Of a DNA stretch of 64,000 bases, positions 47,479-57,645 are shown piece after piece. The DNA comes from Paragonimus westermani (Eukaryota; Platyhelminthes; Trematoda; Plagiorchiida; Troglotrematidae). Under the pieces are notes generated by a model. It did no database searches, was not told the DNA's origin, and saw only the letters and a list, made by a program, of their open reading frames with translations. The stretch lies in contig QNGE01001688.1 in assembly GCA_008508345.1 (NCBI GenBank), forward strand, positions 87,063 through 151,062, read 5' to 3'. The stretch's first letter is position 1; each line of letters starts with the position of its first letter. A program made the position numbers and the translations under genes.

Positions 47479-48612
47479 TCACTTACGTTTGCCGGTGACG
47501 TCTGTGTTGTCATTTGCGAACACTTTCACTTGGACCCGCTTGCGTAGGGGAACAACGCGAAACTCATCTTCAGATGTATCATCAATGAATACTGGAGCTG
47601 CACACGGCCTGTGTTTTCGTTTCAACGTCGGAGTTGGCACTGTGTTTGAGGTCAATGCAACTGAACATGCATAGTTAATGATATCATAACTTACCTGGCG
47701 AGGGGGGTTGTAACTTCCCCGTGCAGATGGGGCAGTGCGATATGTCAGCATTATTCATGCACTCCACATGGAAAAATAACTGGTCCTTATCGCATCGATA
47801 ACCAGTCGTATTAACGGGCTTATCACAATATCCACAGGGCAACCCCATGTGAACATTATTCTCTTACCTTGGCTGTTTTGCATTCCACAACAGAAGAAGG
47901 GGGAAGTCCGTGTGTGGTAAGGCCGCCTTAGCTGTCTCAATGGACCGCTGCGTGAAGGCTATGATAGCCTCGAAAACGCGGCTTTCTATCCGGGGGTTTA
48001 CATTGTGCAGCTTGGCTAACCCGTGATGCAACATTTTGTAATCCAGTTGAAATGTATCGCTGCCGGCCACCGTCACCTCTCGGCGGAACATACTACTTTT
48101 GGGTAAATTGTATTCAGCAAGCCATCGTCGATGGATTGGGAAACGGCCTAGAGCAAATGCGGTCATAGTTAACAACAACGTACTGTATGGATAGAAGTGT
48201 TTTTGAATACGGACAGCATATGATTACACGGTAACCACATGAACCTATAGAAACTGCACTCGCACGTGCCATCACTGATGTTTACTGTATGCTGTGATTG
48301 GCAGCATGTATCGCGGGATCTGTGCAATGGGAATTATGTGAACTGAACTCACCAAACACGTCGTACTCCACGAATTTCGCTCTTACGTCGCTTGTGTTTT
48401 ATACAACGGAATGCCATCTAACAGGTAAACTCAACGGCAATCACACACACATGATCATATTTCAAGCGTCAACTGCCTGATTTCTTGCTTGAAACAAGCA
48501 CATACAGAACATTGTAATCCTTCAGGTACCGATTAAAGCAACTTTTGAACTTGCTGAAGCTAGTAAATTCGCGATCCTCAAAGACATCTTTGAAGCCCTG
48601 TAAATAATCCAT
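47479..48612 (-). pseudogene. SWIM plus C-terminal zinc-finger gene relic (Mutator-like transposase family candidate)
   Basis: Minus strand, in order. (1) 48612-48469: MDYLQGFKDVFEDREFTSFS to LVSSKKSG, like the FAR1-type N-terminus of Mutator-like proteins. (2) 48264-48220: a SWIM finger, Cys-x-Cys-x9-Cys-x-His (CECSFYRFMWLPCNHM). (3) 48178-47864: GRFPIHRRWLAEYN, then a helical stretch to LLLWNAKQPR. (4) 47836-47723: a Cys-x2-Cys...His-x2-Cys...Cys-x2-Cys finger (CGYCDK, FHVEC, CPIC). (5) After a 55-nt intron, a basic/acidic tail to GKRK and stop at 47479. No DDE transposase core lies between parts 1 and 2. One TAA interrupts the frame between parts 3 and 4, and the frame changes between 2 and 3. 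It could be a non-autonomous Mutator-like element or a decayed derived gene. Confidence 0.6.
47640..47694 (-). other. Probable 55-nt intron in the SWIM/zinc-finger relic
   Basis: Minus strand: ...TCGCCAG then GTAAGT, ending AACACAG then TGCCAACTCC. Left in place, the zinc-finger frame hits TGA seven bases into the intron. Removing 55 nt joins the finger exon to the open tail (VPTPTLKRKHRP...) in frame. Both sites fit the GT-AG consensus. Other short GT-AG candidates lie upstream (33 nt at about 48315-48347, GTGAGT...CACAG) but do not give a clean frame. Confidence 0.6.
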
Positions 48613-49925
48613 GACCTAAAATGGAATATAAGTTAACCTCGGTCAAATATTAATCACACGCGAAAAAATTCTTCATAAGATACTACATTTATACCGTCAC
48701 AACACCCACCTTCGCTAATTTCGATCTCGGCGCCGAATGAAGGACAAACTGATTTACGGTCGACTAAAACAAATTTTTTCAACTTTCCTGATGCTGTCTG
48801 TCATGGAAATCGATGACTTTCACAGTCCTGGGCGATACCACGGAAATATCGTCCAGTGTTCAATGATTTCTCATTTTATCGCCGTCTAATGGCAGATTTC
48901 ACTCCCTGCGGGTAATTTTCATCGTCATATGAGTGGAGCAACAAAACGGACAAAAACAGATAATATACGAAGGGAAAATTCAAGCTCGAGCAGAAAACTT
49001 CCAGTTTCATAGTTCTGAGAAGATAGTGCTTGGGGTCTGCACAATTCGATAAAGAAGTTGATTTGTTACATCAATTTAGTCTCCACAAGGTGGTCGCTGG
49101 CCTGAAGCTCAAGGTCGTGCCAAAAATAACGGTGGTCGAAGGATGGAGAGAATGTATTGACGAAGAATTGGACCATTATTCCATGTAGCTAATCCCGAGA
49201 AAATGTGCAGATAAGTTTATCATGATGTGAGCGAGGTGGGGACGCATATACTTCCGCGTGAAATGCATGGACTTATCGATCGGACGTCATTCTTCGCTCA
49301 AATTCTTAAGAATTTTAAGGTGCTCGCGATATGCCTAACCGTTGCGGAATTTTAGGTGTCCCGGAGGGGTGGAATGTTTTCTCGCGCGGGATATTTCAGT
49401 GAAACCATGAACGGAGAGCGGAATCATGTGATAATAGGGATAACGTAAAACTGACCATTTGAGCTATGACGAACAATGGAGTATATGATATTCTGGCGTA
49501 ACCTTTGATATGATGTTAATGACACTGTGTTAATCCATGAACTATATACCACATGCGAAGAGCTGTTATTGAATAACGCGAAAGGAGATCGATTATCAGA
49601 TACCCTTAGTGTACGATTATTGACGGATTTCGATGTCAATTATCTTTGTACAGACGGTGAATGAGAAGAATGTTCGACAATACCGAGAGTTTGCTGGGTG
49701 GTCTATCATGGTAAGTGGAGGCCCTCGCCTATCTGCTGGTATCTCTCAGTATGTTCAATTTGTTCAGCCATACGTCACAGCGGAATCGGTGATTTTGGGG
49801 TCACTGTCGTAGGCAACCTGGACAAACCTACTACGAGAAATTCGAGCATTCCGTGAAATAAACTCGCGAGGTTGTTCAAAAGTAGGCTGCTGACCGAACA
49901 ACGGTGCACTGTCCACGAACTCTGC

Positions 49926-50870
49926 CTATTTGTGTTGCATGTTAACTGACAGCGACTTAACAAATCTCTCCGAGCTGGTTACAGAGTTCATATTAGAGAG
50001 GTAGTTCATTTGGGTTAAAGCCATCTCACAGCTCTGCATCTTTATTGATAACTTGGAAAGAGTATCTGCTGTGTTGTATGCAGTCCTTCCCGCAGGCAAC
50101 ATCCCATTGATGGGGGAACGAGCAACATGGTACGGCTGCCCGTACAAATCACCCAGCATTTCGCGCTCTCGGCAATAGGAATAGGTTGGCGGAAGCATGA
50201 CGCACACTTCAATGGCTTCTCTGGCACGACCTCTAAAATAATGCAACAAGTACAACAACCGTTGACCGTCATCTGATACTTTCTCTTCGACGTAACACCC
50301 AAGTTGTCGAATAAACTTCCAGTAATGTATTGAGTCACCATTAAACCAGCATAATCCAACCTTAGGAAGGTCAAGACTAGCGGCTGTTGATAAGACAGAA
50401 TGCGACGGATGTACTGGGATGGGATGTTCATCGAGCTGTACTGGCCTCAATCCTGGAGCCAGCATTACGTTCTCGTTCTCTAAATGCTGCTTTACTTCAG
50501 CATCCCGATCAACCGGAAGCTCTTTCTCGAGGTCACCGTCAGCATGAGCAGCCTCATCTTCAGCTAGGCCAAGCAACAACCTAGCCTTCTCAACTTTCAT
50601 TCTTGCCCGGGTCAACTAACGCTCTAATGTGAATTCCGCCAAGACTTCTCGTTCCTTAAGCTCAGCCAGCAACAACGTATATTTAGCCTGCAAACTCTTT
50701 AGACTGCGTGTGGATGTAAGACTATGGCTTGAGCCAGAACCTGAAACAGCATCTACAGAACAGCGGACTTGCTTGTCACATCCGGAGTCTTCCTTGAGTT
50801 CCATGGGGTCGGATTTCCTTGGCACCAGCAAATTCCAAGCTTCGTCTGATTGAGTACTGCAAAGATTCAC
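49926..50870 (-). pseudogene. BEL-1 gag (DUF1759-type)
   Basis: 50616-50870 is the acidic, coiled-coil-like N-terminus (SLKSLQAKYTLLLAELKERE). 49926-50615 continues with MTRARMKVEKARLLLGLAED and the DUF1759 core: GLCWFNGDSIHYWKFIRQLG, RLLYLLHYFRGRAREAIEVC, YSYCREREMLGDLYGQPYHV ARS, and a C-terminal CEMALTQMNYLSNMNSV. A single stop (TAA, near 50616) lies between the two pieces, in the same frame. The region immediately 5' on the plus strand (49660-49925) is a degenerate continuation. Gag forms the particle. It starts close to the 5' LTR. Confidence 0.86.
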
Positions 50871-51249
50871 GTCTGATCGTTGAGTTACGCGTAGCCCAAA
50901 AAACCGCTTCCAAAAATGAGAACAAGATTAGATCCAAAAATTTCTACGATAATATTAACGAAATGCATCAATAGTTAAGAAGAGAAAACCTCAATCGTTC
51001 GCAACGATAGTCTTGTCCAGCAAAATCAACAGTTTCTCAACAGGACCAACAAGGTCAAAGATGAACCGACACGCCAGCAGACCAGGACAAGAATGGCCAC
51101 TCGCGCCGCGGACATTTAATGACGTATTAGTCTAATATAACAAAATGAGGTGGGTGAGGCAGTGGGAACGAGTGTCAGGTTTGTGGGAGAAATGGGGAAT
51201 TCAAAAGATGGGGACGAATATTCTCAGTTCGTGTATCAACAAATTTCCA
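50858..51249 (-). repeat. BEL-1 5' LTR
   Basis: Colinear with 43603-43994 over 392 bp without indels. Sense sequence starts TGGAAATTTGTTG and ends AATCTTTGCA. About seven substitutions separate the two, five of them within the outer dozen or so bases at the ends; the middle about 340 bp differ at one position. Confidence 0.9.
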
Positions 51250-51652
51250 AGGAGTATAAATATTGTAGCGAGAAGACGTCCAATAAAGCACAATCTTTAT
51301 TGTCCAAACTGCTAATCCCATGCAACGCGCGCTCTCTCGTTTATAAGTCGTAATTCCAACCCGAAGCACCCCCCGGTTCCCGTTCACACGTCGTGTGCAC
51401 TTCTAACCGGTTTACGTGCGTGACCGGTGCCTTCTATCGGAGGGTTTTTCGCTTGCCATTCCTCGTCTGTTTGTCCGATTCCGTTGCGCGTTGGCTCGTC
51501 CGGCTGCTCGTGCTGTCCGCCATCCACCCAGTGCTGGCCTTGACCGTATCCCAACATCGTGTCGAGATGTTCCTCTGAATGTTGGAAAAACCACGCCTCC
51601 GATCTGGCCGTCTGTCGTATTTCGCCTGCCCTGCCTCGCCCGTTGGTCCGAT

Positions 51653-51856
51653 CTAGTCGAGCGATGACTCATCCGGTCGCGCACGTTGTCCTTGATCCGA
51701 TCGCGGCAGGTTTTCGAACGTACCTCCCCCCCTAGTTGAGGTATTCGGCCGAGCGTTCGAAAACTCGCACCCCCGACCTGGCAATCCACCACAATATGAG
51801 CAATTTTTAGATTCAGCAGATTTTCTCTCATTGCAACGGAACAATACCCTGAACAA
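51653..51856 (-). pseudogene. Gypsy-type gag zinc-finger fragment
   Basis: A GC-rich open stretch with AESKNCSYCGGLPGRGCEFS NA, matching the C-x2-CGG...(H)....C.F.NA pattern of CsRn1/Kabuki-like gag fingers, with the expected His apparently replaced. The opposite-frame 151-codon open stretch (51412-51867) is probably a shadow of low stop density in this GC-rich patch. It lies outside the BEL-1 LTR and is an independent element. Confidence 0.5.
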
Positions 51857-52029
51857 AATCCTAACACTTCTACAAAATATATTTTAATATTTCACGAAGA
51901 ACTGAAGAAATCTCTACACACGCGCGGACAAACTTTTCCCAATTGTTTCGACCATGAAGAGCTATACCGGCGGATCACACAATCGCCCGTACCTTTCCCC
52001 GGGTAACCTATAGTTCTTGTCGTTCCCCG

Positions 52030-52340
52030 GTGCACGAGCAGTCATTTCGTCCTGACGTAACCAGTGGATTTTGGTTTGATTCGGCTCAACTCCGCCTGGT
52101 CGTCCCCCATTACTGAGTGGTAGTTAGTTTTACGGGCAAAGTTTCGTTGTACGAGCACATCACTTGTTCAGTTTCTGAAGATTTCTCACATCTGAGATGA
52201 GAAGTTTGCTCTCATTCGACACTCAGTTAATTAATGTCATGTCATATCCGGTCTTCACGAGCACCTTCTCATCATCTGTCTCGAGGATACATTCTCCCCT
52301 CCAGCGTTGGATACTGAGAAAGGCGTATACTGTGCCATTG
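52030..52340 (+). repeat. Solo-LTR-like block related to 56785-57370
   Basis: Shared blocks in the same order and orientation: CGAGCAGTCATTTCG against CGAACAGTCGTTCCG, GGCTCAACTCCG against GGCTCAATTCCG, CGTCCCCCATTACTGAG against CGTCCACCATTGCTGAG, ACGAGCACCTTCTCAT against ACGAGCGCCTTTTCAT, and GCGTTGGATACTGAGA in both. The other copy precedes Gypsy-3 gag, where a 5' LTR is expected. This one has no plus-strand gag after it. Confidence 0.55.
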
Positions 52341-52433
52341 GATTACCTCTACCTCAGCGTGATCTCTAATCCATAGTGAACCATTCAGTGATGCGTGGCG
52401 AAATCTCTGCAGTGGTAGATTTGTGTCTCAGTT

Positions 52434-54420
52434 TTGTTGCGCAATGTTGTGCACTGCATTATAGTTATTCCTAAGTACGTCGGACACTTCAAGGAATCCC
52501 CAAGGAGCATTTCTGTCACAGACTGTCGGGGCGAAGCCCTGGGCCTATTCTTTTATCGTCCTTACGATATGTTTAAAAGGGTTTTTCTTCCCACGAGCTC
52601 AATATGTTCCCGGATTTCCCGTCTATGCCTAGCTCGGAGAGGGTGGAAAGCACCTCGGTCCTTCCGGTCCTCCGCAGCCTCATGCCCGGAAAATAATTGG
52701 CAGCGACCGTCAGAGAGACAACTTTTTGTGCCCGGAGCGGTTGGTGACGGGAAAATGTAAACGGTTCGTGTGTTGCGATTAAACCGTTTGCTTATTTAAC
52801 TGCGGTTTGAAACGCGTGGGACCCCAGAACCATGTTCCAGAAGAAGCAGTCCCAATTAACCTCCTGGGCCACTAAAGCCAACCTGAATGAAATTTAGAAA
52901 TTTGGATTTTTAGTTTGGTTGTTGCACTCGATGGCAGATAAAATCGAAGACGTACGCGGAGTAGTCGGTGTGCATAAACGGCAGCCTGACTACCACCCTG
53001 CATACCAGACAAACCCCAGTAGAGATTGCTAGGTCCCGTACTGAGAGTTTCTGATCGAGACGATGATGCGTCTGGGGGTTAACAACTCATGCTCACACCC
53101 TTCATCGTGCCAACATCAGTAAGAAATTCGAGAGTCAGCCTACCCAGTCCTTGATAAACACCGATATTAAGTTCGTCTTGGGCGCATAATTAGCGCATGA
53201 GAAAAACGCAGTTGTCCTGAAAGTTTTCTAAGCTTGGTAGAAGACACTCACCGTCGAATGTCGAGGACGATGAAAAACGATGAATGGCTTTCACTAGGAT
53301 TATCTTGGTCACACAATTTTGGTCGTGGCCACGCAGTTTCGCGTTCATCAGTGGACTGTTCCCCTCCGATAGCATGGGGTGTCAGGAGATTCCGCTCGAG
53401 GAAAATTGCACAAAATCCATTCTCCTTCGAAAGCAGTTTGCTCGATAAGGTGAATATCCTGAGATGCTCGATTCATTTTCACGGATATCACCTGAGAAAC
53501 CTGTCTCCAAAGGGGCAAAGATGTATGCATGCACCCAAGAGTTACTTTCCCGTTCTTTTTGCGGGGAGGGACAAACATGATTGTAAAGACGATCTTGAGG
53601 AATGAGACAGGACTGAGGATGGTTGAGAAGTTGGCTTCGTTCTGTTCTGTTCAGTCGTCCAGGCGGCACTCTTTTGTGGCTGTGAACGCGAAATCACCGC
53701 CTGTGTGCACTTTAATGGCCCGTAGGATGCTCGATTGGCATTTTCGGTGTCGCAAATTGCGGCCTCTGTACTCTTGTTAAATTATGCCTCTGAGGAAAGA
53801 TTTTGGAAGTCTTCAACCCCGGAAGATTTGGTTCTCTCGCCTGCTGAGAGGAGGGTATACGCAGTGTTTTTGGACCATCGATAGGAACACCTATTTTAGG
53901 TGGATTGGAAAAATGTAGTTCGGTTCAAACTTTCTTGCCAAAATCTCGAAGAGGAGAATTTTCTGATTGACTGACTGACGGGTTTTGCAGCAAGTAACTG
54001 CGGAAACGATATTCGAGCACTGTTCGCACGCTAAAAACCTGCGTGTGTTTGGGTGTCAGCTGGTGAAATGGAGCCTGCAGAATTGGCATCTGCCTTTTCG
54101 AATACAGAGGGGATCCGAGTTGAGCATCTGTGGGAAGGAAACTACAATCTCATTCCCCTTCGGTCGGCTTGATTTATGGTTCAGTTTTTGGTCTACTGTT
54201 TTCGCCTCACCCACTCTTTCCCGAAGCGGTCAAGAGACAAGCCTCTCAGGTTGACGTTGGCGGACGTCAAAGTCTCTGTTTTCCTCAGAGTTGTCTCGAG
54301 GCTGAGTATAGCAGGTAAGATTACCAAAAACCAAATAAATTTTCGTTGACTTGGCGCGCAGCCCACTCGCAAGTATGAGGTTTGCGACGTCCGGGGAGAA
54401 ATAAATTTACAATACTGGTT
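52434..54420 (-). mobile_element. LINE-3 (LINE-1 family), ORF1-endonuclease-linker part
   Basis: Read on the minus strand: an ORF1-like block (about 54160-54300, DVRQRQPERLVS and PLRERV), endonuclease start (53382-53669, APLETGFSGDIRENESSISG YSPYR, the ETW and GY blocks), endonuclease end (about 52930-53040, DLAISTGVCLVCRVVVRLPF with SAYVFDFICH, matching LINE-1 DLVVT...PLGHSTH...FDFICC), and the linker (52560-52760, GTTCCCGGATTTCCCG against TTGCCGGATTTCCCG in LINE-1). It ends before RT. Frames are badly broken. The order and spacing fit LINE-1. Confidence 0.72.
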
Positions 54421-55679
54421 TTCCTAGCTCGGCTGGAGATGTTGCGGGGAAGCGGCCTCGTAAAACGGAGCTCCTCTTACCGAGAGCTTTCTTTTGCCTT
54501 TTTATTTCAATCCCCCTATGTGTACATTTGACGGAGCAACTGCCCTCTTGGTGTTTGCAACACCAGGGAAAGCTGGCTTTTTGCATCCATTCAATGATTT
54601 TTGTTCCAACCTCATTTTGGGTGCAGTCAGTTGGCATGCGGCGGTACGTGTGCTATGAAGACTTCATTATCAAGAAGGCTCACCTCTGAGCCGGCGATAC
54701 CCCCAAACAATACACGATGATAGATTTCTGCCCTTCTTCATGCGGCTCAGTTTTCAAGACTTGGATTATCCTAGAGGTAGAGCATTGCACAGTCTCCAGT
54801 AGTAACCAGCAATTTTGGAGACGTGGTAACCATCCCGCAGCTTTATTCTAAGGATACAGCCGAAGAAAACTGTTAAAGAGGAGCTGGAGGCAACAGGGGC
54901 AACCTAACGGTATGCCACAGTGTTACTAGCTCCTACTAAATTCCCCTCAAAGTTGGAAGTGGTCGCCACAGCATGCGATACAATGGTTCCCGAGTCCTTC
55001 TCCACAAGTACTGTCCGAAGCGGACTTCCAATCTCCCAGGATGACGTTGGAAAATGCGCAACGATGAACCAATAATGCCAAATTTTCAAAACAAGGTAGG
55101 ACCGTAATGACATTTTACTGTTGAACAAATTATCAAAGTGAATAACTGGACAACCTCAGCGTTTTCGATCGTCTGGTCCTCTCCGGAGAATGAGCTACAG
55201 TTTGGGGCCAAACAGGCTAGGAATGAACCGTAACCACGTACTAAGGTAGTCATATTCAAAAGAGCTCTTCCAAGCCGTCAGCGGGTTCAGAAACAATGCG
55301 GGCGGGCGGAACTCCCGAAAGGGTGATGCACGCAACAACCAAACAAAATACAAGGAACGACGAATGGCTATTCACAAAACTATCAACTTGACGTGATAAA
55401 ACAGTCATCTAGGCCACATTCTAGATAACGTTAAGAAACAGAGGAGACTAAATATACAGCGGTAAACGCCTGGAGGGGTGGGGTCAGGTCGGATTTTCAC
55501 ATGATTTTACATCAAAAGACGGTACAGCATGTACCCGTTTAGAATGTATGGTATAAAGAGGGCTATGAATTTTGATAACTTTCGACTTACGGGCATTAAA
55601 TTTCGGTTGATACACTGACTACCATCCTGGTGGAGTACCAGCGTATTACTGTAGGGTATGAGACTTGTTACTATTGTAC
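54421..55679. other. Unresolved sequence between LINE-3 and LINE-4
   Basis: Open minus-strand stretches at 54407-54637 (with CCKHQEGSCSVKC, cysteine-rich but no regular finger), 54904-55128 and 55507-55710. It is probably the 5' end of LINE-3 followed by the 3' part of LINE-4, but no motif allows a firm call. Confidence 0.4.
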
Positions 55680-56250
55680 ACAGCACGCCAAATTTTGAAG
55701 CTACTAGCAATCACTGGTGGCGGGAGGATTAGTAAAAAAGGAAGATCGCCAATAAATATTGGGAATAGAAGTAGGCCGATAAATGAGCCGCGAGACACCT
55801 CGTTAAATTTAGGTGTGCTGATGGAGAACGAACTGTTTACGTGCGCTCTCTACAGGTGATTGGTGAAATATGACTGCAACCACTGGAGGGGATTGCCTCT
55901 TGTTTCGTGGTGGAAAAGCTTGGCGTGTAAAACAGCATGGTCCAGGGGGTCGAATTTCTCGGTGAAGTTCAGGCATACGAAGTCCATTCCACTGCAGTGA
56001 CTACTGCTTCGGCCCACTGATCGGTGGATATCAACAGACTTATGGTTTGCGGACGGTCATTGTGAAAGCCGCGCTGTACATTGGAGAAGTCACGAGAGGT
56101 AAGGCGTTTACAACGCGGGTAACACAGGTGACTTCGATCCTACTTTTTGAAACAGGCAAATCAGACGGTTGTTGAATGGAATAGGTGAAACGTCAAAAGC
56201 TCATTCGGCTAGTGTGTTATATACAGGCCATCACGCACGTGCGCAATCTG
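55680..56250 (-). pseudogene. LINE-4: Jockey/CR1-type RT fragment
   Basis: Read on the minus strand: FDVSPIPFNNRLICLFQK (a P-I.K.G-like block), FSNVQRGFHNDRPQTISLLI (consensus QxGFR..RS..T.L), KFDPLDHAVLHAKLFHHETR GNPLQWLQSYF (consensus AFD.V.H..LL.KL...G....L.W..SYL), GSFIGLLLFPIFIGDLP (motif B, QGS.LGPLLF.IYINDLP). Each block is in a different frame. It differs enough from LINE-1 RT to be another family of the same general type. Confidence 0.75.
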
Positions 56251-56784
56251 CAAACCCTCCTTTTTGGCGTGCGAACAGTATTGTTTGTATTGGAGCTGTG
56301 TGAATGGGGCGTTTCATGAATATCACATTTATGTGTATGTAATGTGTAAAAAGGATAAACTATAGGCGTATTATTAATTGTGTGTAGCGTTTATACAGCA
56401 TTCTGCATTATGTTTTCTTTTGCCTCTCATACCCTCTGCCTATCCCACGCTTACGTGAACACTTGGTGTTTGAATCACGTGAATGAAATTCGCATGTTTT
56501 TCTTAAAAGTCGCCAGCCATTCTCAGTCTGTCAACTGTGTACTGCCTCTTCGTGATTCAAAGGCTAAATGAGGCTGCCGATTTTGCTGAGGTTTCTCGCA
56601 GTTTTTTGAGGTTGCTGAACTTTGGTTGGTGTTAAGATGTAGTTTTACGCTTTTCTATCTCCCCTAAGTGAGCCGACCTATTCATATATATTCTTACATT
56701 TGGTCCTAGCCCTATAAAATTCTAAATGTCAAAATTGGACATTTTCCCTCCATATTTTTTCTCTGGCAACTTGTAATTTCCGTA
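56251..56784. other. No gene recognised
   Basis: Between LINE-4 and the LTR-like block. It contains a 63-codon plus-strand open stretch (56380-56571) and AT-rich sequence. No motif. Confidence 0.45.
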
Positions 56785-57370
56785 ATTGCTCGATGAGCGA
56801 ACAGTCGTTCCGCTCCAAAACAGCCAGTGACCATTCGTTTAAATGGGCTCAATTCCGTTTTATCGTCCACCATTGCTGAGCGGTGCCTGGTTGCGTAACG
56901 CGCAACCGAAACCAACGAGCACGCACGAATTGAATTTGAGTTGTGTGACGGGACGTGCTGCTGTGTTGTCGGTGCCGTTTTAGCTTACGTTTGTGTAAGT
57001 CGTGTGCTTGGCTTACTGGGCCTTCGGCTCATATTTTTTGTAATGTTTCTCTTTTCAGAACTGCTGTTCGAACCCCTACTTTGGAAGAAAGCTGTTCCCC
57101 GGTGCCTTCATATTGCTCCGGATTCGGACCACAAGTGCCACAGAGAGTCAGAGCGAAAGCGACTGGCCTGCATGTTGCAGTTTTCTATTTGATGTACAGG
57201 TACGCTGTTTAATTGATTTCTGGGGATTTTCACGTCGAAAGTGAGAGGTTTGATTTTATTGCACATTAGTTCAATTGGTACCATATTAAATTCATCTATG
57301 ACGAGCGCCTTTTCATAGCTGTTTCGAAGACGGATTATCTCCTATGGCGTTGGATACTGAGAGACACCTT
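56785..57370 (+). repeat. Putative 5' LTR of Gypsy-3
   Basis: Matches the block at 52030-52340 at both of its ends, with about 270 bp more in the middle (roughly 56940-57250). It lies about 270 bp upstream of Gypsy-3 gag in the right orientation. LTR termini could not be placed, and a matching 3' copy after 59650 was not found, so the call rests on position plus the second copy. Confidence 0.5.
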
Positions 57371-57645
57371 TATTGGATGAACAAAAGAAGCGCACTTCGG
57401 CATGAATCTAAGTCCTCAGCCAGCGGTTCAACATGGGCAACTATTCACTTCAGTCTACTTCCGAAGTTCTCTTTCTTCATGTTCACCTCCGAGGTGAGCT
57501 AAAGTCTCTCTGGAGAGTCACGTCTACACCCAGTGTGTAGAAATTGTTCAGATCCAAGACAGAGACATGTAATCGAGCATTTTTAGCAGTATATTTATCG
57601 TTAGGTTTTCGACATTGATCACTTTGGAACTCTGGTTGTTTTGCA

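Larger units (their letters stand above)
46370..49650. other. Foreign segment inside BEL-1 in place of protease and RT
   Basis: Between the RNase H side (to about 46340) and the gag side (from about 49660) no BEL/Pao motif is readable. The left end holds the TTTCTC...ATTTGTGAGAAACACGCT motif (46412-46441) shared with the break in Gypsy-2. The middle carries the SWIM/zinc-finger relic (47479-48612). 46550-47067 and 48613-49650 show no recognised product, although minus-strand 46744-47067 is a 107-codon open frame. No clear inverted terminal repeat was found near 49650. Confidence 0.6.
43603..51249 (-). mobile_element. BEL/Pao LTR retrotransposon (BEL-1) with foreign sequence replacing RT
   Basis: Two 392-bp LTRs (43603-43994 and 50858-51249) bound the element. 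The minus strand reads DUF1759-type gag (50870-49926), then an interruption, then RNase H (46339-45587), the zinc-binding linker (45580-45062) and integrase with the C-terminal basic/DUF5641-like domain (44860-44138). That order fits BEL/Pao. The RT and protease cannot be found: about 46370-49650 is unrelated and contains a SWIM/zinc-finger gene relic. Next to the 3' LTR the polypurine-like TTTTGGCGGGCGC lies just before TGTAAATTT. No matching target duplication is evident at the outer edges (AGAAA on the left, AGGAG on the right). Confidence 0.88.

Noticed and set aside
50800..50857. Primer binding site for BEL-1 next to the 5' LTR
   Set aside because: The bases just after the LTR (sense GTACTCAATCAG) do not begin with the usual TGG, and a TGG-starting stretch some 24 nt further in could not be matched to a tRNA end with confidence.
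51412..51867. 151-codon minus-strand open frame, rich in Arg
   Set aside because: It overlaps, in another frame, the stretch with a gag-type zinc finger, and its composition follows from a GC-rich patch with few stops. No domain is recognisable in it.
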